A DNA stretch of 64,000 nucleotides from Bradyrhizobium sp. 200 (GCF_023100945.1 NZ_CP064689.1:4818001-4882000), one strand, 5' to 3'. Positions 1 through 9,445 are shown, counted from the stretch's first letter. The notes: generated by a model not told the origin, from the letters alone. Translations and numbers: made by a program.

Positions 1-1362
1 AAACAGCCCGTCAAGCCCGATCGGGCCGGCAAACTTGAGTGCCGGCCCTGTTGGATTCCGGCTATTCATCTCCAGCTCATAGTGCGGATTCGGACCGGCA
101 AGGGTCAGCGAAAGTGATCGCACATTCAGTGCGTTGCTCAGAAACTTGTATGTCTTTCCCGAGATGGAAGATGCGATCTCGGGCATTGCGCCAATCTCGC
201 TCGGCTTCTCGGTCGATACCTCGTGGATCACGCCTGCGAGCAGGTTTGTGCCGGCGGGGTCCGGTGGCAGCGCCATCTCGGATTTGACCGCGCCGGAAAT
301 ATGATCAGCCATTTTGCCGAACGGACAAAAGTCTCTGGCCGTCGTCACCGCAACAATATCCAGCTCGGGAAAAATCATGATCACCTGGCAGTGGTATCCA
401 ACCGCCATGTAGACCTTCTTGTCAGGCAGCGCCCAAAAGAGATTGGAATATCGCAGCGTCGGTGAGCGCGACGAGTTCATGTTCACCGTCGCGTGGCGCG
501 TCTTCTCAACCCAGCCCGCAGGAACAAGCGGTTTGCCCTCCCATTCGCCTTGGCGCAGGTAGAGATAGCCGATCTTCGCCATGTCGCGAGGCAGCAGTGC
601 CAGTCCGTATCCTCCGGTCGAGATGCCCTGCGGGTCGCGCCGCCAATTCCATGTGCTGATCCCGAGCGGCCCGAAAAGCCTGGCCTTGGCGTAATCCGAC
701 GCGCTCAACCCCGTCAGCCGGGTGAGAATGGCGGAAAGCAAATGCGGATTGCCGCTGTTATAGTTGAAGATATCTCCAGGTGCGTTCGACATCTGACGAT
801 CGAGAATGAATTTGATCCAGTCCGGGCTGCGCTCCATTGCGATCATCGAAACCGGCCGTCCGCTCAACGGCTCCTCCCAGTCTACTCCGGAGGTCATGTC
901 CAGCAGGCTCTGGACCGTTATTGCCTTCTTCCTCTCATCCACGTTCGCAATGCTTCGGTCTGTGAAGAAGTCCAGCATCCGATGGTCCGTGCTATCCAGC
1001 AGCCCGTCCTTGGAGGCGATCGCCATCAAGGTGCCGATAACAGCTTTGGTGGCAGAGTTGGTAATATGGGGAATATCCGCCGCATACGGCGCGTAATAGA
1101 CATCGAGGACAATCCTGCCATGCCGGACGATCAGCAAGCTGTCGAAGCTGCGGGTTGTTCCAAACTCGACCAGCCTGGCAAGCGCCGCCGAGTCCATGCC
1201 CTGCTCCTCCGGCGTGGATGTTGGCCATTGCCTGGTCGGCCAGGCGGATTCTGCCGCCCCTTGAATATGTTCTTGGGCGCATGCGGCAGCACTGCAAAGC
1301 GAAACCACAAGCATGATGGTACCGAGAACAATCCCGGGAGTGGCACGTCTTGGATTTTGCAT
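1..1362 (-). CDS. Serine hydrolase, beta-lactamase/class C-like family (3' end outside window)
   Basis: The frame is open from an ATG at 1362 to the window edge, giving 454 residues without a stop, so the C-terminus is missing. The protein starts with a hydrophobic signal-like segment (residues 10-28, ending near AAACAQ). It carries the SxxK catalytic motif as SATK at residues 103-106 and a second motif as YNSGN at 201-205, in the order expected of penicillin-binding-like serine hydrolases. The third KTG/HxG-type motif is not clear; the equivalent stretch reads GYHCQ. Such proteins are usually periplasmic esterases or peptidases, and many are called beta-lactamase family without proof of drug hydrolysis. 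It lies 22 nt downstream of the cyclase gene on the same strand. The family call is firm; the substrate is unknown. Confidence 0.85.
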   Translation of the reverse strand, partial: MQNPRRATPGIVLGTIMLVVSLCSAAACAQEHIQGAAESAWPTRQWPTSTPEEQGMDSAALARLVEFGTTRSFDSLLIVRHGRIVLDVYYAPYAADIPHITNSATKAVIGTLMAIASKDGLLDSTDHRMLDFFTDRSIANVDERKKAITVQSLLDMTSGVDWEEPLSGRPVSMIAMERSPDWIKFILDRQMSNAPGDIFNYNSGNPHLLSAILTRLTGLSASDYAKARLFGPLGISTWNWRRDPQGISTGGYGLALLPRDMAKIGYLYLRQGEWEGKPLVPAGWVEKTRHATVNMNSSRSPTLRYSNLFWALPDKKVYMAVGYHCQVIMIFPELDIVAVTTARDFCPFGKMADHISGAVKSEMALPPDPAGTNLLAGVIHEVSTEKPSEIGAMPEIASSISGKTYKFLSNALNVRSLSLTLAGPNPHYELEMNSRNPTGPALKFAGPIGLDGLF

Positions 1363-1384
1363 CAGCCCCTCGTGTCGTTGCGAT

Positions 1385-2641
1385 CTAGCTCGCCAAATAC
1401 CGCTCGTACTTCCCGCCTACGACCTCATCCGCGGCAATATCGGGATCGAGCGTGTAGAGATCCTGCGCGCGGCCGATGCCGCGCAGGGCATAGCGGCCGG
1501 TAGACACAAGGTAGTTCCGCCCGGCGGCATCGAGGCCGGCGCGAAACGCCGACGACATCAATAGCTCCCGGTCGACCGAGCGGCACATCGAGGCGATGCG
1601 GCTGACCTCGTTGACGGCCGGCCCCACCACGGTGAAGTCGAGCCGGTCATCGCTGCCGATATTGCCGTAAAAGACCTCGCCGACATGCAGGCCGACATGG
1701 GCCGTCGTCACCGGGCGCGCCTCGGCGGTGCGGCGGGCGGTGAGCGCCTTCATGTTGCGGCGGAAGCGATGTTCGGCGCGCAGCGCGGCGCGTTTCGCCT
1801 TCGCCATGTTCTCATGGGTGAACATCGCCAGCACGCCGTCGCCGATCAGCTTCAGCACCTCGCCGCCGGCGTCATGGATGGCGTCGATCGAGGCCTGCGC
1901 ATAATCATTGAGGAACGGAATAATTTCGCCGGGCTCGATGCTCTCGCTGATCGCGGTCGAGCCGCGCAGGTCGGAGAACCACAGCACCGCATTGATGCGC
2001 TCGGTGACGCCGCGCGCGATCCGGCCGCGCAGCACCTGTTCGGCAGCGTCGCGCCCGAGATAGACCCGGCCGAGCGTCCTGGTGATATCGGCCTGCGCCG
2101 CGCTCTTGATCGCAAGGCCCAGCACCGGCACGAGCTCGCGCAGGGCCGCCAGCCCCTGCGCGCCAAAACCCTCGTCGCGCCGGGTCACCCAATAGGAATA
2201 GACGCAGTCCATCTGCCCCATCGTGCCGGCCTCGCCGAATTGGTGCGCATAGGCGACCAGATGCTTGTGACCTTTCTCGGCGAGATCGCCCATGAATTTG
2301 AAACTGTAGGACGCGTTGACGAGGTCGAGCGGCAGTTCCTCATGGCCGTTTTCGAGCATGTAATAGAAGATCGAACTGCGCCAGGCCACCGCGGCTTCGC
2401 CCTCATTGGTCGAGCCATATTCGAAGACGTCGCTTTCGTTGGTCTCGGCGTCGTTCCAGCGGAAGCCGCGGCCCTCGAAAATCGGGTGCAGCGTATCGAT
2501 GAACACCATACCGCGCGACAGGCCGAGCCCTTCGGCACAGCAGCGTTCGCAGAAACCGCGGATCAGGTCGTTTTCGGGCAGGCCTGTGAGACCCTGGCTG
2601 ACCAGCCAGTTCATCAGGCGCAGACGGGGCGTGAGTTCCAT
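1385..2641 (-). CDS. Class III adenylate/guanylate cyclase
   Basis: The 418-residue protein has an N-terminal sensor-like region (about 1-205) with no transmembrane segment and a C-terminal class III cyclase catalytic domain (about 210-390). The two metal-binding aspartates are visible in WFSDLRGST (D224) and IGDGVLAMF (D268). The later VVGPAVNEVSRI stretch supplies the transition-state Asn and Arg. It would make cAMP or cGMP in the cytoplasm. Bradyrhizobia usually carry many such one-component cyclases. The input sensed by the N-terminal region cannot be read from sequence. It lies outside the arsenic island proper, although the arsR gene follows on the same strand. Confidence 0.88.
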   Translation of the reverse strand: MELTPRLRLMNWLVSQGLTGLPENDLIRGFCERCCAEGLGLSRGMVFIDTLHPIFEGRGFRWNDAETNESDVFEYGSTNEGEAAVAWRSSIFYYMLENGHEELPLDLVNASYSFKFMGDLAEKGHKHLVAYAHQFGEAGTMGQMDCVYSYWVTRRDEGFGAQGLAALRELVPVLGLAIKSAAQADITRTLGRVYLGRDAAEQVLRGRIARGVTERINAVLWFSDLRGSTAISESIEPGEIIPFLNDYAQASIDAIHDAGGEVLKLIGDGVLAMFTHENMAKAKRAALRAEHRFRRNMKALTARRTAEARPVTTAHVGLHVGEVFYGNIGSDDRLDFTVVGPAVNEVSRIASMCRSVDRELLMSSAFRAGLDAAGRNYLVSTGRYALRGIGRAQDLYTLDPDIAADEVVGGKYERYLAS

Positions 2642-2762
2642 GCTGCTATTATGCCGCGCAATCGTACGGGACGAAAGAACGCAGGATGATGCCGCAGGAC
2701 GGATCGGGAGGCGATCGCCACCTATTCGGGCGCGGTCCTCCCTGGCAAGCGACGCATGCCAG

Positions 2763-3245
2763 CTACCTTCGGCCAGACTTAGCCTTCGCGGCGGGAGCGC
2801 GCCTCGCGCGTGCGGCAGCGGCCGTCTTTTTCAGCACGGGCTTTTTTGGCTCGCAATTACATGCATCTGAAGCCGGAGCCAGGAGATTGCACAACTCAGG
2901 ATGCCCGTCGCAGCAGTCGTTGACCAGGAACGATAGCAGGGTCTGCATGCCCTCCACGTCTGAGCGGTAGATGATGGTGCGTCCTTCGCGCGAGCTTCTC
3001 AGCAGACCCGCTCGCACCAGAATTGCCAGATGGCTCGACAACGTATTGTGCGGCGCACCTATGGTATCGGCAATCACTCCCGCGGTGATTCCGACAGGTT
3101 CGTGCTTGACCAAGAGACGGAAGATCGCGAGCCGTGTTGGTTGCGCCAGGGCGGCAAGCGCTGAAATCGCATGTGCTTCGCTGAACTTACCTCCAGATGA
3201 GATGGGGCCGGCATGACTCGCTACAGCCAACATGGTTTTGCGCAT
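2763..3245 (-). CDS. arsR: ArsR-family arsenic-responsive repressor (copy 1)
   Basis: This is a winged-helix metalloregulator of about 160 residues. The HTH core reads GAPHNTLSSHLAILVRAGLL, and a cysteine motif NDCCDGHPELC follows the DNA-binding domain. That C-terminal cysteine cluster is the type used for As(III) sensing in several alphaproteobacterial ArsR proteins. The tail is Lys/Ala/Arg rich. An ATG at 3245 preceded by GGAGGA was chosen; an in-frame TTG at 3308 would add 21 residues without clear conservation. It is divergent from aioBA, and the shared intergenic region carries a perfect inverted repeat and two direct repeats, so it probably controls itself and perhaps the oxidase genes. 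Confidence 0.9.
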   Translation of the reverse strand: MRKTMLAVASHAGPISSGGKFSEAHAISALAALAQPTRLAIFRLLVKHEPVGITAGVIADTIGAPHNTLSSHLAILVRAGLLRSSREGRTIIYRSDVEGMQTLLSFLVNDCCDGHPELCNLLAPASDACNCEPKKPVLKKTAAAARARRAPAAKAKSGRR

Positions 3246-3330
3246 TGCTTCGACCCGTCCTCCGACTCCAAATTTCCTTCCGTCTTTTAACCGACACACA
3301 GGTGACAAGCTAGAATGTTTCTATTATTAA

Positions 3331-3354
3331 ACATGTCGAGACATCTCGACATGT
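3331..3354. promoter_or_regulatory. Perfect inverted repeat between arsR and aioB, candidate operator
   Basis: ACATGTCGAG and CTCGACATGT form 10-bp perfect arms around a 4-bp centre (ACAT). The site lies 86 nt upstream of the arsR ATG and 118 nt upstream of aioB. Its symmetry and position fit a dimeric repressor site such as ArsR, but no binding data are available here. Confidence 0.5.
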
Positions 3355-3397
3355 CGTCCGCTGCTTGAGAGCCGCGATCGCTGAACGAGACGCCCGC

Positions 3398-3451
3398 CCG
3401 GTAGGCGTACCGAGCGCATTCTTTGAGGAAACCTCGCCGGTAGGCGTACCG
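3398..3451 (+). promoter_or_regulatory. Two identical 15-bp direct repeats upstream of aioB
   Basis: CCGGTAGGCGTACCG occurs at 3398-3412 and again at 3437-3451, 39 bp apart start to start. Each copy is itself an imperfect palindrome (CGGTA/TACCG). The second copy ends 20 nt before the aioB start codon. The arrangement looks like paired activator or repressor sites, or a repeated mRNA hairpin in the aioB leader. Confidence 0.5.
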
Positions 3452-3471
3452 GCGTGCCTGGGAGAACGTCC

Positions 3472-3993
3472 ATGAGCCATTGCGATAAGATGGTTGATGC
3501 CGGTCGCCGCCGATTTTTGGGTGGCGCGGGCTTTGCTGCCGCAGGAGCGGCGGTTGCAACAATGGTGCCGGGTCGGGCCAAGGCCGCACCTGGCGCAGCG
3601 CGGGTTGACTATCCTTCCAACCGCCTTGCCAATATCGCCGATCTCAAGCCGAACGAAGCGTTCACCGTCGCTTATCCCGACACAGACGCTCCGGGCGTGT
3701 TGCTTAAACTGGGCAAGCGCGTGCCGGGTGGCGTCGGCGCCGATGGCGATATCGTAGGGTTTTCGACGATCTGCCCGCACAAGGGATTTCCGCTCAACTA
3801 CAACGCCGCGGATAAGACTATGAACTGCCCCGGGCATTACTCGCGTTTTGACTGCGAGTCCGGCGGCCAGCAGGTCTGGGGTCAGGCCACGCAAAACCTT
3901 CCGCAATACGCGCTACGCATCGACGGCAAGGGCGACATCTATGCCGAAGGCGTGGACGAGCTTTTGTTTGGCCGCCTGTCCAACGTGTTGTGA
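3472..3993 (+). CDS. aioB: Arsenite oxidase small subunit, Rieske [2Fe-2S] protein
   Basis: This is the 173-residue Rieske subunit of periplasmic arsenite oxidase. It passes electrons from the molybdenum subunit to a c-type cytochrome or copper protein. A twin-arginine signal (RRRFLGGAGFAAAGAA, residues 12-27) fits export of the folded heterodimer. The Rieske ligands are CPH (C101, H103) and CPGH (C119, H122). The extra cysteine pair that forms a disulfide in betaproteobacterial AioB is absent: Phe106 and Gly121 occupy those places, as known for the alphaproteobacterial NT-26 type. The start at 3472 has a GGGAGA ribosome site. aioA follows after 10 nt, so the two form an operon. Confidence 0.96.
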   Translation: MSHCDKMVDAGRRRFLGGAGFAAAGAAVATMVPGRAKAAPGAARVDYPSNRLANIADLKPNEAFTVAYPDTDAPGVLLKLGKRVPGGVGADGDIVGFSTICPHKGFPLNYNAADKTMNCPGHYSRFDCESGGQQVWGQATQNLPQYALRIDGKGDIYAEGVDELLFGRLSNVL

Positions 3994-4003
3994 GGAGAAG
4001 ATC

Positions 4004-6466
4004 ATGGCTTACAAGCGTCAAATTGACCGTCTCCCGATTGTCCCCAAGGACGCCAAGGAGTTCAACGTCACCTGCCAATTCTGCATCGTCGGCTGCGGGT
4101 ATAAGGCTTACACATGGCCTGCCAACAAGCAGGGCGGCACCGCCCCGGATCAGAACAAGTTCGGCGTCGACCTTAGCAAGCAGCAACCGCCCGAGACAAG
4201 TGCGTGGTACGCGCCCGCGATGTACAACATCGTGCGCCAGAACGGTGATGATGTTCACATCGTCATCAAACCCGACAAGGACTGCGTTGTGAATTCCGGG
4301 CTTGGCTCGGTGCGCGGCGCGCGCATGGCCGAGATGAGCAACTCGCAGCAGCGCAACACCCAACTGCAACGCCTGACCGACCCCATGGTTTGGCGCTACG
4401 GGCAAATGCAGCCGACCGGCTGGGACGACGCGCTGGATCTGGTTGCGCGCGTGACCATCGCCGTTATCAACGACATGGGCGAGGACGGATTATTCGTTTC
4501 AGCCTTCGATCATGGCGGTGCCGGCGGCGGCTATGAGAATACCTGGGGCACAGGCAAGCTCTATTTCGGGGCGATGAAGGTCAAGAACATCCGCATCCAT
4601 AATCGCCCAGCCTATAATTCCGAAGTTCACGCCACGCGTGACATGGGCGTAGGCGAACTCAACAATTGCTATGAGGATGCAGAGCTTGCCGACACAATCG
4701 TCGCGGTTGGCACCAATGCGCTGGAGACCCAGACCAATTATTTCCTGAACCATTGGGTGCCGAATCTTCGCGGCAGTTCGATGGACAAGAAGAAGGCCGA
4801 GTTCGGTTCCGAAGCCATCGCGCGCGGACGCATCATCGTCGTCGATCCGCGACGCACCGTCACCGTCAACGCCTGCGAAGTCGAAGCCGGAAAAGACGGT
4901 GTGATGCATCTCGCCATCAACTCCGGCTCCGATCTCGTGCTGTTTAATGCCTGGCTGACCTACATCGCGAGCAAGGGTTGGATCGACAAAGCGTTCATCG
5001 ACGCCTCGACCAACAATTTCGACAAGGCCCGCGCCGCCAACGCCGTCTCACTCGACGAGGCCGCACGCCTCACCGGGCTGACTGCCGATCAGATCCGGCA
5101 ATCGGCGGAATGGATTGCGCAGCCCAAAATGGGCAACGCACGACGCCGGACCATGTTCGCGTATGAGAAGGGCCTCATCTGGGGCAACGACAATTACCGC
5201 ACCAACGCCGCGCTGGTGAACGTGGCGCTGGCGACTGGCAATATCGGACGTCCGGGCGGCGGCTGCGTGCGCATGGGCGGCCATCAGGAAGGCTATTCTC
5301 GACCATCCGATGCGCATGTCGGGCGTCCGGCAGCTTACGTCGACAAGTTGCTGATCGAAGGCAAAGGCGGCGTGCATCACATCTGGGGATGCGACCACTA
5401 CAAGACCACGCTCAACGCCTTCAATTTCAAGCAAGCCTACAAGAAACGCACCGACATGGTGAAGGACGCGATGATGACGGTGCCGTACGGCGACCGCACA
5501 GCAATGGTGAATGCCATTGTGGGCGCGGTCAAGAAAGGCGGCTTGTTCGCGGTCGATGTAGATATCGTGCCGACCAAGATCGGCGAAGCCTGCCACGTCT
5601 GGCTTCCGGCCGCGACGTCGGGAGAAGCCGATCTCACCTCAATGAATGGCGAGCGGCGCATGCGCCTGACCGAGCGCTACATGGACCCGCCCGGCCAGGC
5701 CATGCCGGATTGCCTGATCGCGGCGCGCATCGCCAACAACATGGAACGCGTGCTTCGCGAGCAAGGCAAGGGGCAATACGCCGATCAGTTCAGGGGCTTC
5801 GACTGGAAGACCGAGGAAGACGCCTTCATGGACGGCTACCACAAGCATGAAAAAGGCGGCGAGTTCGTCACCTATGAACGCCTCCGCGCAATGGGGACCA
5901 ACGGCTTCCAGGAGCCCGCGACCGCCTTCACCGATGGCAAGATCATCGGCACCAAGCGCCTCTTCGCCGACGGCAAGTTCGGCGGCAAGGACGGCAAGGC
6001 GACGTTCATGGAAACCCAGTGGCGCGGATTGCAGGCGCCCGGCAAGGAACAGGAGCGCAAAACATTCCCGTTCCTCGTCAACAACGGCCGCGCCAACATC
6101 GTCTGGCAGAGTGCGTATCTCGATCAGGACAACGAGTTCGTCATGGATCGTATGCCGTACCCGTACATCCAGATGAATCCCGACGACATGGCCGAGCTAA
6201 AGCTCAAGCAGGGCGATCTCGTCGAGGTCTACAACGACAACGGCTCGACGCAGGCGATGGTTTATCCAACGCCAACGGCGAAGCGTAAGCAGACCTTCAT
6301 GCTGTTCGCGTATCCAACCGGGGTGCAGGGTAACGTGGTCTCGGCGGGCGCGAACGAATTCGTCATTCCAAACTACAAGCAGACCTGGGGAAACATTCGG
6401 AAGCTAGCCGATGCGCCGGAAGGCGTGAAGCATCTGACCTTCAAGTCACCTGAGTACACGGCCTGA
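4004..6466 (+). CDS. aioA: Arsenite oxidase large subunit, molybdopterin type
   Basis: This 820-residue protein of the DMSO reductase superfamily oxidises As(III) to As(V) at a bis-molybdopterin guanine dinucleotide centre. The [3Fe-4S] motif is C24-x2-C27-x3-C31 in TCQFCIVGCGY, and a serine in GLGSVRG takes the place of the fourth cluster cysteine, as is usual for AioA. Length is close to characterised AioA (about 825-845). It has no signal of its own and should be co-exported with AioB by the Tat system. The start at 4004 follows a TGAGGAGA ribosome site. No aioC cytochrome or molybdenum-cofactor gene follows; a terminator and a minus-strand gene lie downstream. Confidence 0.97.
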   Translation: MAYKRQIDRLPIVPKDAKEFNVTCQFCIVGCGYKAYTWPANKQGGTAPDQNKFGVDLSKQQPPETSAWYAPAMYNIVRQNGDDVHIVIKPDKDCVVNSGLGSVRGARMAEMSNSQQRNTQLQRLTDPMVWRYGQMQPTGWDDALDLVARVTIAVINDMGEDGLFVSAFDHGGAGGGYENTWGTGKLYFGAMKVKNIRIHNRPAYNSEVHATRDMGVGELNNCYEDAELADTIVAVGTNALETQTNYFLNHWVPNLRGSSMDKKKAEFGSEAIARGRIIVVDPRRTVTVNACEVEAGKDGVMHLAINSGSDLVLFNAWLTYIASKGWIDKAFIDASTNNFDKARAANAVSLDEAARLTGLTADQIRQSAEWIAQPKMGNARRRTMFAYEKGLIWGNDNYRTNAALVNVALATGNIGRPGGGCVRMGGHQEGYSRPSDAHVGRPAAYVDKLLIEGKGGVHHIWGCDHYKTTLNAFNFKQAYKKRTDMVKDAMMTVPYGDRTAMVNAIVGAVKKGGLFAVDVDIVPTKIGEACHVWLPAATSGEADLTSMNGERRMRLTERYMDPPGQAMPDCLIAARIANNMERVLREQGKGQYADQFRGFDWKTEEDAFMDGYHKHEKGGEFVTYERLRAMGTNGFQEPATAFTDGKIIGTKRLFADGKFGGKDGKATFMETQWRGLQAPGKEQERKTFPFLVNNGRANIVWQSAYLDQDNEFVMDRMPYPYIQMNPDDMAELKLKQGDLVEVYNDNGSTQAMVYPTPTAKRKQTFMLFAYPTGVQGNVVSAGANEFVIPNYKQTWGNIRKLADAPEGVKHLTFKSPEYTA

Positions 6467-6490
6467 CATTGAGGCCGCTACCCCAAAATC

Positions 6491-6516
6491 CACCCGGGCG
6501 GTGCGCCGTCCGGGTG
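6491..6516. terminator. Hairpin terminator between aioA and aqpS
   Basis: CACCCGGGCGG and CCGTCCGGGTG form an 11-bp stem (one G-T pair) with a TGCG loop. It starts 24 nt after the aioA stop codon and is followed by a short T-rich stretch. Its symmetry could serve both convergent genes. Confidence 0.7.
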
Positions 6517-6566
6517 TTTCTGCGACCATCGACAATACGCGCGCCCGCCGATGTAGATCGCCACGC

Positions 6567-7265
6567 TCATAATTGAGCCTCCTTACTCATCGGGGCCGCC
6601 TTGCCCTCTGGTCGCAGCAGCCAACTCATCAGCATCAAGGCCGCGATTGCACCGCAAAGCTCCGCGACGATGAAGCCGGGAAGATCCGCCGGACGAATTC
6701 CGGAAAAGGTATTCGTCATCGATCGCGCGATAGCGACGGCTGGATTTGCAAACGACGTCGACGATGTGAACCAGTAGGCCGCCGTGATGTAGAGGCCGAC
6801 AAGCCAGGGAACGGACGGGCGCTCGAACCGAAGCCCTGCGAGAACGGTTGCGACCAGACCGAATGCGGCAACGCCTTCAGCCAGCCATTGGGCGCTACCC
6901 GTGCGGGCTTTCATCGACATATCCAGCAGCGGCAGCGCGAACATCGCATGCGCCGTTAGGGTTCCGACGATGCCACCGGCGATTTGCACCGCCGTGTACA
7001 GCATGGCATCGCGCGGCATCAAATCGCGCTTCAGCGCAAAAATTAAGGTAACGGCAGGATTGAAATGCGCCCCTGATATGGGGCCGAGAATGGTGATCAG
7101 AACCACGAGGATGGCGCCAGTCGGCAGCGTGTTGCCGAGCAGAGCCAGCGCGACATCCTTGGTCAGGCTTTCGGCCATGATGCCGGATCCGACCACGGTT
7201 GCGACTAGCAAAGCGGTTCCAAGCGCCTCCGCTGCTAACCGGCGCGGCAAATCGAACTTTTGCAT
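6567..7265 (-). CDS. aqpS: Aquaglyceroporin-type arsenite channel AqpS
   Basis: This is a 232-residue major intrinsic protein with six predicted membrane helices. Both pore-lining NPA boxes are present, as HFNPAVT in the first half and FANPAVA in the second. In rhizobial ars operons the AqpS channel lets As(OH)3 leave the cell down its gradient, so it can replace an arsenite pump. The ATG at 7265 has an AGAAGG ribosome site; the frame stays open upstream but the extra residues are not aquaporin-like. It is divergent from the arsR-arsC fusion, which would supply its substrate. Confidence 0.92.
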   Translation of the reverse strand: MQKFDLPRRLAAEALGTALLVATVVGSGIMAESLTKDVALALLGNTLPTGAILVVLITILGPISGAHFNPAVTLIFALKRDLMPRDAMLYTAVQIAGGIVGTLTAHAMFALPLLDMSMKARTGSAQWLAEGVAAFGLVATVLAGLRFERPSVPWLVGLYITAAYWFTSSTSFANPAVAIARSMTNTFSGIRPADLPGFIVAELCGAIAALMLMSWLLRPEGKAAPMSKEAQL

Positions 7266-7446
7266 CAGCAGGCCTTCTGCTGGCCGGACATTGCCGCCTT
7301 CGATACGGCCGATGCCGCGCAGCCTCGTCCCGAGCGAGAGACTGTCGATAATACAGACCTGCCCGCCCCGCAAGAAATATGTCTTGATTTCTCGACGCAT
7401 GGAGATAATAATCTTCTTATTGTGAGCCGACATACCGCAGATTCTG

Positions 7447-7505
7447 GGATGAATTCATCCAGCCGCCTGTTAATCTGTCGATATCTATGGACATAATTCT
7501 TAGAT
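7447..7505. promoter_or_regulatory. Divergent aqpS / arsRC control region
   Basis: The region holds a 14-bp perfect palindrome GGATGAATTCATCC at 7447-7460 and an ATAATTCTTAGAT motif at 7493-7505. The second motif resembles sequences upstream of the other arsR genes in this window (11926-11941 and 11969-11979), so it may be an ArsR operator. Confidence 0.45.
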
Positions 7506-7529
7506 TCTCACTTTTCCTCTGGGATTCCA

Positions 7530-8387
7530 ATGAACGAAAGTGTTCGCGAAGCGAGTGCCATAGAAGGTTTTGGATCGCTTGCGCAGGCGACCCGCCTTGC
7601 CGCGGTACGCCATCTCCTCGCCGTCCATCCGCAGAGTCTGCCCGCCGGTGAGATCGCGCGGCTCTGCGAGGTGCCGCACAACACCATGTCATCGCACCTC
7701 AGCATTTTGAGCCGCGCCGGTTTGGTCTCCGTCGAGAAGGACGGCCGCTCGATGAACTATCGGGCAGATGTCGGTGGATTTAGGGGCTTGCTCGAATTTC
7801 TCTCGCGGGACTGCTGTAACGGCCGTCCCGAACTCTGCGGCGATGCTTTCGATCTACCGTCCGAAGCAACGGGGAAGTTCATGACGCCTGCATTCAACGT
7901 GCTCTTTCTGTGCACCCAAAATTCGGCCCGCTCGATCATCGCCGAAGCCCTGCTCGAGAAGATCGGCCGTGGCCGCTTCCGGGCCTACTCCGCCGGTTCG
8001 GAGCCGGCCCGAGAACCCGTTCCCGAAGTCATCGACCGGCTGAAGGCGCTCGGGCATGACGTGTCGCGCCTGCATTCGAAGTCGTGGGATGAGTTCAGAG
8101 GACCGCAAGCTCCCCGTATGGACTTCATCATCGCGCTTTGCGACGCACCGAATGGCCAGTTTTGTCCGGACCTCGGCGCTCAGTTCGTCACTGGCGCCTG
8201 GCCGCTACCCGACCCGGCGCAGTTCACGGGGTCGTCCACTGAGCGCACCACGCTTCTGAACGAACTCTACGCCATGATCCGGCGCCGCATTGAAATCTTT
8301 ACAAGCCTTCCGTTCGACTCGCTGGACCGTATGGCGATCAAGGCGCGGCTGGACGAAATCGGCGATACAACGCGCGTATCCCCTTAA
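7530..8387 (+). CDS. arsC: ArsR-ArsC fusion: arsenic repressor joined to LMW-phosphatase-type arsenate reductase
   Basis: This single 285-residue chain has two domains. Residues 1 to about 110 form an ArsR winged helix ([20 protein letters not shown]) with the sensing motif [11 protein letters not shown]. Residues about 118-285 form an arsenate reductase of the low-molecular-weight tyrosine phosphatase fold, with the CX5R loop CTQNSAR right after the first strand ([12 protein letters not shown]). It would repress the operon until As(III) binds and would also reduce As(V) to As(III), probably with thioredoxin or glutaredoxin. Such fusions are known but uncommon. The gap to the GAPDH gene is 11 nt, so it leads an arsRC-gap-arsJ operon. 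Confidence 0.93.
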   Translation: MNESVREASAIEGFGSLAQATRLAAVRHLLAVHPQSLPAGEIARLCEVPHNTMSSHLSILSRAGLVSVEKDGRSMNYRADVGGFRGLLEFLSRDCCNGRPELCGDAFDLPSEATGKFMTPAFNVLFLCTQNSARSIIAEALLEKIGRGRFRAYSAGSEPAREPVPEVIDRLKALGHDVSRLHSKSWDEFRGPQAPRMDFIIALCDAPNGQFCPDLGAQFVTGAWPLPDPAQFTGSSTERTTLLNELYAMIRRRIEIFTSLPFDSLDRMAIKARLDEIGDTTRVSP

Positions 8388-8398
8388 GGAAATTTCTT

Positions 8399-9442
8399 AT
8401 GAAAGTTGGAATCAATGGCATGGGCCGCATGGGCAGGCTCGCGCTGCGTTCGGCGCTTGGAGGCATACATCGTCCGGAAAGCGATCCTCGCGCCGGGAAC
8501 CGGCTGGAAGTCGTCCATATCAACGAATTGAAGGGCGGCATCGCGGCGACCGCGCACCTGCTCGAATTCGACAGCATTCATGGACGCTGGCATGCCCCGA
8601 TCGCAATCGATTCCGATAATGCCATTGCCATCGGCAAGAACCGGATCGGCTTCAGCGAAAAGGCCAGTCCCGGCGATGTCGCCTGGGGCGATCTCGGCTG
8701 TGACGTCGTGCTGGAGTGCACGGGCAAATTTCTAAAACCGGACCAGCTTCAGGCCTACTTTGACCGGGGCGTTAAACGGGTAATCGTTGCTGCCCCCGTC
8801 AAGGACGAAGCCGCGCTCAATATTGTCGTTGGCGTCAACGATCATCTCTACGATCCCGTCCGGCATCGATTGCTGACGGCGGCATCCTGCACGACCAACT
8901 GCCTGGCTCCCGTCGTCAAGGTCATCCACGAGTCAATCGGGATACGGCATGGACAAATCACGACGATCCATGATCCCACCAATACCAACGTCGTCGTTGA
9001 CGCACCGCACAAGGACCTCCGCCGTGCAAGGTCCGCAATGTTGTCGATGCAACCGACGACGACCGGCAGCGCGACCGCAATTTCGCTGATCTATCCGGAA
9101 CTCAAGGGCAAGCTGAACGGCCACGCCGTGCGCATTCCCGTCCTGAACGCCAGCTTGACCGACTGCGTATTCGAATTGAAGCGCCCGACCACGGTCGATG
9201 AGGTCAACCGGCTCTTTAAATCGGCCTCCGAAAGCGTTCTGGCTGGTATCCTGGGTCTGGAGACCAGACCCCTCGTCTCGGCCGACTACAACAACGATCC
9301 ACGCAGCTCCATCGTCGATGCCTTGAGCACGATGGTGACTGACGAAACTCTGCTGAAAGTCTATGCTTGGTACGACAACGAAGTCGGCTACGCCTGCCGG
9401 ATGGTCGATCTCGCCAACATTGTTCAACGATCGGGCGTGTAA
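8399..9442 (+). CDS. gap: ArsJ-associated glyceraldehyde-3-phosphate dehydrogenase
   Basis: This 347-residue type I GAPDH has the catalytic cysteine motif [11 protein letters not shown] and an N-terminal NAD-binding fold ([16 protein letters not shown]). In ars operons this paralogue uses arsenate in place of phosphate and makes unstable 1-arseno-3-phosphoglycerate, which the adjacent ArsJ exports. The AAGGAAA ribosome site precedes the start at 8399. The placement directly before arsJ, not in a glycolytic cluster, supports the arsenate role. Confidence 0.93.
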   Translation: MKVGINGMGRMGRLALRSALGGIHRPESDPRAGNRLEVVHINELKGGIAATAHLLEFDSIHGRWHAPIAIDSDNAIAIGKNRIGFSEKASPGDVAWGDLGCDVVLECTGKFLKPDQLQAYFDRGVKRVIVAAPVKDEAALNIVVGVNDHLYDPVRHRLLTAASCTTNCLAPVVKVIHESIGIRHGQITTIHDPTNTNVVVDAPHKDLRRARSAMLSMQPTTTGSATAISLIYPELKGKLNGHAVRIPVLNASLTDCVFELKRPTTVDEVNRLFKSASESVLAGILGLETRPLVSADYNNDPRSSIVDALSTMVTDETLLKVYAWYDNEVGYACRMVDLANIVQRSGV

Positions 9443-9445
9443 GCC

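Noticed and set aside
361..390. Apparent frameshift in the serine hydrolase
   Set aside because: Careful reading of the run of five A restores a single open frame to the window edge.
493..1503. A 336-codon open frame on the plus strand
   Set aside because: It is opposite to the serine hydrolase, whose motifs are clear on the minus strand; the plus-strand translation has no family resemblance.
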